A stretch of DNA of 64,000 nt from contig CM033392.1 of assembly GCA_019426215.1 (NCBI GenBank), positions 52,565,149-52,629,148 on the forward strand, read 5' to 3'. Origin of the DNA: Buddleja alternifolia. Taxonomy: Eukaryota > Streptophyta > Magnoliopsida > Lamiales > Scrophulariaceae. The notes below the pieces were generated by a model. That model did no database searches. It saw only the letters and a program-made list of their open reading frames with translations, and was not told where the DNA came from. The first letter of the stretch is position 1; the number at the start of each line of letters is the position of its first letter. The position numbers were made by a program, and so were the translations under genes. Shown piece after piece: positions 58,853-64,000 of this stretch.

Positions 58853-59215
58853 ATCAGTAGTGGTTAGCAATAATGATGTTGAGATCCTAGGTGTCGGATC
58901 TTCTTTGTCATCTAATTCGATCACATCACCGGGTGGTTCTAAATATTGGGTTCCAGTGTGTGCTCCTGAGTTTAAACCTTGCATTGCTAAGGCATTTGAA
59001 AGCTTGAAGATTGCATTTGAGTTTTACTAAAACTATGCTCGTTTATGTGGTTTTGATGTTCGTAAGTGTTCACAAAAAACACATAAGGATGGTATGGTCA
59101 TATCGAAACACTATGCATGCAGTCGTTCCGGTATTTACAAAAACTGCGATGATGTCAGTAGGAAGAAGAAGTTTATGATTGGTTGATGTGATTGTAACGC
59201 TAAGATTGTTTTGTA
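58853..59215 (+). pseudogene. FAR1/FHY3-type DNA-binding domain fragment
   Basis: After an AACAG acceptor-like site the frame reads VEILGVGSS, then PVCAPEFKPCIAKAFESLKI, AFEFY, a stop (TAA 59028-59030), NYARLCGFDVRK, KTHKDGMVISKHYACSRSG, KKKFMIG, a stop (TGA 59184-59186) and CDCNAKI. This is the N-terminal FAR1 zinc-binding domain (WRKY-GCM1 fold) with its conserved GF-x-[VI]-R and C...C-D-C pattern. Two stops make it non-functional. The domain is shared by FHY3/FAR1 transcription factors and related Mutator-like transposases. Here the MULE catalytic domain is absent. Confidence 0.82.
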
Positions 59216-59815
59216 TGTCTTTTATATTGGTTACTGTATAATGAAGTGATATTTTACTGTATACTGAAACGTTATTAACTGTATAATGAAGTGTTATTCA
59301 ATGTATAACAAAATGTCATATTGTCTACTGTACAATTGAGTATTTTGTATTATACAGTATAATGCTCTACTGCATAATGAAGTGTTATTCACTGTATAAT
59401 GTAGTGTTATTTTTATACTGTATAATGATTCTGTTATATTTTCTACTGCATACATTTATACTGTATAATGAAGTGTTATTCACTATATAATGAAGTGTTA
59501 GTTATGATAACATGAGTATTGTATGTGAGTCCACATTTCACAGTGTAACTTATGTATGAACACTTAATGACACACTTAATGTACAGTACAATATCATGTT
59601 CTGTGCAATGAACAACTTGTATAGACTTAAATGATCCAAATAAAAGTTACATTGTAACAAAAACTCATAAATTTAAAAACCAACATTGAAATTTAAAGAA
59701 TCAAACAATAAACCATATAATGAAGTGTTATCCTTCATTCTAATATATCCATTCTATTGTTTACACTCTATTAATATCAATTCTATTTTTAAATCCATTA
59801 CATGTTGCTTTTATT

Positions 59816-60079
59816 TTAGATAGATAGGAAAAAGAGAGTTTCACAAAATTTCATACATATAAATAAAAAAGTGTAAAACATTACACTTTTTGGACCCAAT
59901 TCCGGATCCCAATTCTTCAATCCTCCACCACTGTAAGTCTCCATGTGACGCATCACAAAAACATCACAATCTTCTTTGTTTCTGAGAGTACGCCATGACA
60001 TTGGAAGCCTTACAATTTCTACGGTTGAGAACGCAGTTCCAGCTGGATGGTTTTTATCCTTTAGGAACTTGACAAACAT
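59816..60079 (-). pseudogene. Ulp1/C48 SUMO-protease-like C-terminal fragment
   Basis: The open frame contains VEIVRLPMSWRTLRNKEDCD followed by VFVMRHMETYSGG. The DC-[G]-[IV]-F-[VTA]-M-R-x-M-E-x-[YF] pattern surrounds the catalytic cysteine of plant transposon-borne Ulp1-like (C48) proteases. The usual glycine after the cysteine is Asp here. The catalytic His and Asp region upstream was not found, so the frame is a remnant. Its last residues (FYTFLFICMKFCETLFFLSI) are unrelated read-through. Confidence 0.72.
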
Positions 60080-61533
60080 GGCTCTCTGATTGAAACGACA
60101 AACATAAAATGTAAGATACAGTGTAAAAATATATGAGTATACACTACATTACTATATCATTACACAGTAGAGTAATACAACATTGTATAGTCCATTACTA
60201 TATTAGTATACAGTCAACAACTATACAGTGTGGTATTAGTGACATCACAATTAGTGATTTTAAACCATCATACAGTAGCTTATAAACTATTATACAGTAG
60301 CTCATAAACCATTATACAGTAGCTTATAAACCATTATACATTAAATACAATGGTGATATACAGTGTGTGATTACTGACGTACAATTAGTGATTTCAAACC
60401 ATTATACAGTATCTTATAAACAACTATACAGTATGTTATAACACATTATACAGTATCTTATAACCCATTATACAATGTGTGCTTATACATCATACAGTTA
60501 CAATCTTATAAATTATTATACAGTATCTTATAACCTAGTATACAGTATCATATAAACCAATATACAGTATCATATAACTCATTATACAGTGAATACAATA
60601 GCTAATTAATCCATTATACAATAGCTAATAAACAAATATTATATAGTAAATACAATGGTGATATACAGTGTGTGATTAGTGACATACAATTAGTGATTTC
60701 AAACCATTATACAGTATCTTATAAGCCACTATATAGTATATTATAACACATCATACAGTATCTTATAACCAATTATACAGTGTATGTATATACATCATAC
60801 AGTTACGATCTTTTAAACCATTATACAGTATCTTATAACCCATACATTATCATATAACCCATTATACAGTGTGTGTTTATACATCATACAGTTACAATAC
60901 ATCAACTAATTTAACAATATACAACATCTATTACACAAATATGCATACCAAATCAACAGAAAGATATTATTGGACCCCAATCAATAAAAAGACATTATTA
61001 GACCCCAATCAATAGCTAATGGACACAGCAAATCAACAAAAACACTTTTTGAAACACAAAAAATATGTCATTATCCAGTATATGTTCAAACAACAACAGA
61101 AAATCGACTATATAATTGGTTACCTATCATTCTTAGAGCGTTTTTCGACCTCTATTTGCTAAAAAAAATCGAATGTATTGCTTCTATAATTTTGGTTTTT
61201 TTATGTTGAGAATCGACTGATTGGAATGCGTTTTGTGGTGATAATTGAAGGAATTATAGGTTTAATATGCTTCTATAATTTGATTGAGTTAATTTTAGCA
61301 ACAAGTTGAGAGATTGTAAGAGAGATTTTGTGCGTTTCCATTTGAAAGATTTTAGGGAGGTTCTGTGCCTTTTTTTTGGTATATAGATGCTGTATAATGA
61401 CGTCATTTGACTATTATACCCCTGATCCAATTAGAATCAATTTTCCCCCCTATTTTTTGCTTTCTTTTTAGACTGTTGGATTTAGTGGATCTAATGGTGT
61501 AGATTGAGTCTTATATCTTATCTAATATAGGGT

Positions 61534-61779
61534 GTGTATTGGATCTTGGCCCTATGTAAAAATAATGTAATTTTATGTTTTCATAGAACTATTGATAAGC
61601 GTTTCAAAGTTTGTAATTTTGTTAGGCTTGTAATTTTCATCTTTGTAGATTTTAGACTAAGTATTGGATACCAAGTTGGTAGTAGAATTCTAGGTGAGTC
61701 TATTAGAGATGAAGTTGTAGAGCAGCGTCTAAAGTCAAGTAAAGATGAAGATTTGTTCTTAGCATCTGTCAAACGCTAA
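61534..61779 (+). other. Open frame of unknown nature at the copia LTR edge
   Basis: The frame ends ...YQVGSRILGESIRDEVVEQR followed by a lysine/serine-rich stretch. It looks protein-like (charged, non-repetitive) but matches nothing I can name. Its stop lies just inside the proposed LTR, so it may be a host exon cut by the retrotransposon. Confidence 0.25.
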
Positions 61780-62962
61780 AGGACTATTTTAGCGATATTG
61801 AATCAAGCGATTAAAGGACTCAAGCGATCAAGGATCAGATTCACCTGATATAAATTCTCAAGTCATGGAGGACTTAAATGTAATCATCAACGGACATTTA
61901 TTTCCAATGTGAAATAAATTCAAATGCATTAAATGCCAGATAAGTGCATTAAATGTGATAAGGCATTATGATTTGTGGACAAACCACCTTTTGACTAAAC
62001 TGTCAGAAATCAGAGTTCAAAACCTGCTCATGTCCAATCAGAACCAGCAAAAATTTAGGAATGTCAGAAAGGAACTGTTTAACGCGTTGCGTGAGGTACA
62101 CGTGCCCAAGAAACCCTATAAATAGTACCCTTCAGCAAACCTTAAAAATATACGTACATACACAAGAAAAAGGTCAAAACTTTGCTGAAATTACTTGAAA
62201 GAAAAGCTTACAAATTCCATAGCTAAAATCCTTCAAGCTTTTCATAATACATTCCAAAGACAGTCGTAGATATCTCAAACCTCTTTAGAGAAGAACCCTA
62301 AATTCCTATTGAGATATCTTAAGTTGTTTGAACTTTCCAACATCAAACAAACCCGTAACTAAACCCTTAACATCTTTTATCTGAGTGAGAAAATTTGTTG
62401 ATTCTACAATCAACATTTCTGTGTGAGAGAAACTTGTTGAAGAAGGTCTCTATTGGAGCTAAAGTTTGTGTGATCAAGGAGCTCAAGATCGTCTTCCCTT
62501 TCATCTCTTTTGTAGAAGTCTTTGTGTGACTCTTCGATAATCAATCTAGTGAATTCCTCCAAGTGTATAGGAGAAGAAGGACGTAGCTGGGATTACATTA
62601 TCCAGTGAACCTTACAAGTTCTTGTGTTATTTATTGTTTTATTGTCTTACTTTATATTCTATCATTTATCTTGAAAAAGACAAGTAAAATAATTAAGCAA
62701 TTATTTGACCAAAATGAACGCTAAGCTTTAAAATCATTTTTGCTGTGCTAACCCTGATTAAGCGATCGAAACATTACCCTACTTTGGTAATCGTTGAAAT
62801 TACTAAGTCTAAGTTATCTATTCTTAAACGCCTAACCTAGCGCTAAGATTTCCAAGTGTTCAAATTCTTCAAAGTAATACGAAAGTTTTGAAAGTTGAAA
62901 AAGACTTCAGGGTCTATTTAACCCCTCCTTTAGAACCTTTCGTATACCACTTGGGACTAACA
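61767..62962 (+). repeat. 5' LTR of a Ty1/copia-type retrotransposon
   Basis: The proposed LTR runs from TGTCAAACGC to ...GGGACTAACA. It contains a TATA box (CCTATAAATAG, near 62117) and is followed two bases later by a primer-binding site. The left boundary is inferred from the TG and the start of characteristic AGCGAT-rich sequence; the matching 3' LTR lies outside the window. Confidence 0.6.
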
Positions 62963-62964
62963 AG

Positions 62965-62978
62965 TGGCATCAGAGCGG
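62965..62978 (+). promoter_or_regulatory. Primer-binding site (initiator tRNA-Met type)
   Basis: TGGCATCAGAGCGG directly after the LTR is one base from the usual TGGTATCAGAGC complementary to the 3' end of initiator tRNA-Met used by plant copia elements. Confidence 0.82.
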
Positions 62979-63071
62979 TTGAAGTAGAAACCTAAGTGTT
63001 TCCGAGCGTAACTGCTTGTTAAGATCCAATTTTCTAAAACTTAGTCTCTTTATTTCTTTTAATCTCATATC

Positions 63072-64000
63072 ATGGATTTTAACAAGATGCCTAAGCTGAT
63101 TGAGTCAAATTATGACTCATGGAAACTTAGAGCATTTGCATATTTATGTTCTTGTGATAATGAGATGTGTGATGTAATTGCAGATGGGCCCATTCAGATC
63201 ATGAATGTCATCACCAGTGCCTCTGGAGCGACTGAAGTTACTCCAGATGGTTATGTCGAGAAACCTAAGTTAGAATGGACGCCAGAAGATCAAAAAAGAA
63301 CGAATCTAGATAATGTTGGACGAAATGCTCTATACTCAGCGTTAGGAGACAATGATGCGGTGTTCAACAAGATCAAGCAATGTAAGACTTCAAAAGAGAT
63401 ATGGGATAAGTTGGCTATCGTGTGTGAAGATTCAGCATAGATGAAGGAGAACGAGATCTCCATAGACATGCAAAGATTTGAGAAAGTCAAGATGCAGCCC
63501 AACGAGACACTAGAACAATTGGACGCAAGATTCCCTTCGCTCATCATAGAGTTAGCGTCACTAGACAAGGAGTTGACCAACAAGAAAATGGTCAACAAGA
63601 TATTTAGAAGTCTTCCAATCAAATATTTGATTAAGACTGTTGACTCTGGAGACTCTAACTCCAGAACATGTGTTTCAGAATTAAAAGCATTTGAGTTCGA
63701 ATTGGGTGAATTCAGCGACACATCGACTGAATCAGGAGCTTTAATCGCTACTACCAAAAGTAATGGTAAAGCGATTAGTGAGGTAAAATCGACATAATCT
63801 AATGAGGAAAAAGAGATGGCTTTATTGGTAAAAAAATCCAAGAAATTTCTAAGATATGAAAAGAGAAACCCTATTGGACAAACTTCATTTCAAACCCCTT
63901 CCCCTGCACCAGGTTCTCAGTATCAAGCGCCAGTGTCTTTTGCATCTCTACCAGTAGTTCCAGTTCCATACCAAGCGCCTCCAACTCCTACTCAGAATCT
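63072..64000 (+). pseudogene. Copia gag, interrupted by two in-frame stops; truncated by window
   Basis: From ATG at 63072 the frame reads MDFNKMPKLIESNYDSWKLR with a typical copia gag N-terminus (DUF4219-like). A UBN2-type capsid region follows (IWDKLAIVCED; then EISIDMQRFEKVKMQPNETL). TAG (63438-63440) and TAA (63795-63797) interrupt one continuous reading frame. After the second stop homology continues (SNEEKEMALLVKKSKKFLRY, the classic segment before the zinc knuckle), followed by a proline/glutamine-rich stretch to the window end. The zinc knuckle and pol are beyond the edge. The copy is inactive unless the stops are suppressed. Confidence 0.87.

Larger units (their letters stand above)
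58020..60960. repeat. Dispersed TATACAGT / ACTGTATA motif field
   Basis: At least 35 copies of the octamer or its complement were counted by eye, mostly as CATTATACAGTATCTTATAA-like units. They run in plus orientation at 58020-58540 and 60210-60890 and mostly in minus orientation at 58610-58800 and 59220-59470. Spacing is irregular (about 20-60 bp). The FAR1 fragment lies between the fields. Confidence 0.88.
57517..61554. mobile_element. Decayed Mutator-like element with FAR1 and Ulp1 fragments
   Basis: The termini (GGGTATGGATC at the left; the complement of GATCTTGGCCC at the right) lead into about 90 bp of imperfect inverted repeat sharing GATAAGATATAAGA and ACCATT. Between them are a FAR1-type DNA-binding fragment (plus strand), a Ulp1-protease-like fragment (minus strand) and long fields of a TATACAGT motif. 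No transposase catalytic core was recognised and no clear 9-bp target duplication was found. Mutator-like elements carrying Ulp1-like genes are known in plants, so I assign it to that superfamily. Confidence 0.7.

Noticed and set aside
60180..60900. A CRISPR-like array
   Set aside because: Repeat units are short, degenerate and irregularly spaced without unique spacers, in a eukaryotic transposon.

Overview
This is an AT-rich stretch of a plant nuclear genome, almost certainly a eudicot. The evidence is spliced genes with GT-AG introns whose proteins match plant families (WDR26-type CTLH subunit, ankyrin-containing DExH helicase, GT47A xyloglucan galactosyltransferase, plant TLC-domain protein). 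Short inverted-repeat elements, SINEs, Helitrons, a Mutator-like element and LTR elements fill most of the space between them. I could not name the species.

Layout. 0-6.5 kb holds gene fragments (an MCM7 piece, the last exon of a receptor-like kinase) among at least five inverted-repeat elements and a SINE. 7-11.2 kb is a large imperfect palindrome with arms of about 1.9-2 kb. Its right arm ends in what looks like the leader of the next gene. 12.3-18.2 kb is a complete four-coding-exon WDR26 gene (+). 20.3-33.6 kb is a complete 14-coding-exon DExH6/NIH-type helicase gene (+), 1,196 codons as I assemble it. Its introns carry an LTR element with a captured fragment of the cohesin regulator PDS5, a Stowaway element with a Helitron inside it, and several MITEs. 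36.6-38.1 kb is an intronless GT47A galactosyltransferase gene (+), much richer in GC than its surroundings. 38-47 kb has no gene I can support: it is foldback elements, a nested SINE and Helitrons. 47.8-53.9 kb is an eight-coding-exon TLC-domain membrane protein gene (-), including a fresh 79-bp tandem duplication that copied one exon without its acceptor site. 54-57.5 kb is repeats. 57.5-61.55 kb is a decayed Mutator-like element with about 90-bp terminal inverted repeats, a broken FAR1-type DNA-binding domain, a Ulp1-protease-like fragment and a dense field of a TATACAGT motif. 61.77 kb to the end is the left part of a Ty1/copia-type retrotransposon (LTR, primer-binding site, gag with two in-frame stops), cut by the window edge.

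The four intact genes share no pathway that I can see: ubiquitin ligase subunit, RNA helicase, cell-wall glycosyltransferase and ER-type membrane protein. This is an ordinary plant gene neighbourhood, and the points of interest are in the mobile DNA and how it has copied host genes. The observations I rate highest are the PDS5-carrying LTR element antisense inside the helicase gene, the palindrome that appears to have duplicated the WDR26 leader head-to-head, and the FAR1 plus Ulp1 element with its repeat field. All exon boundaries were placed by eye from splice signals, reading-frame continuity and remembered family sequences. No alignment or transcript was available.
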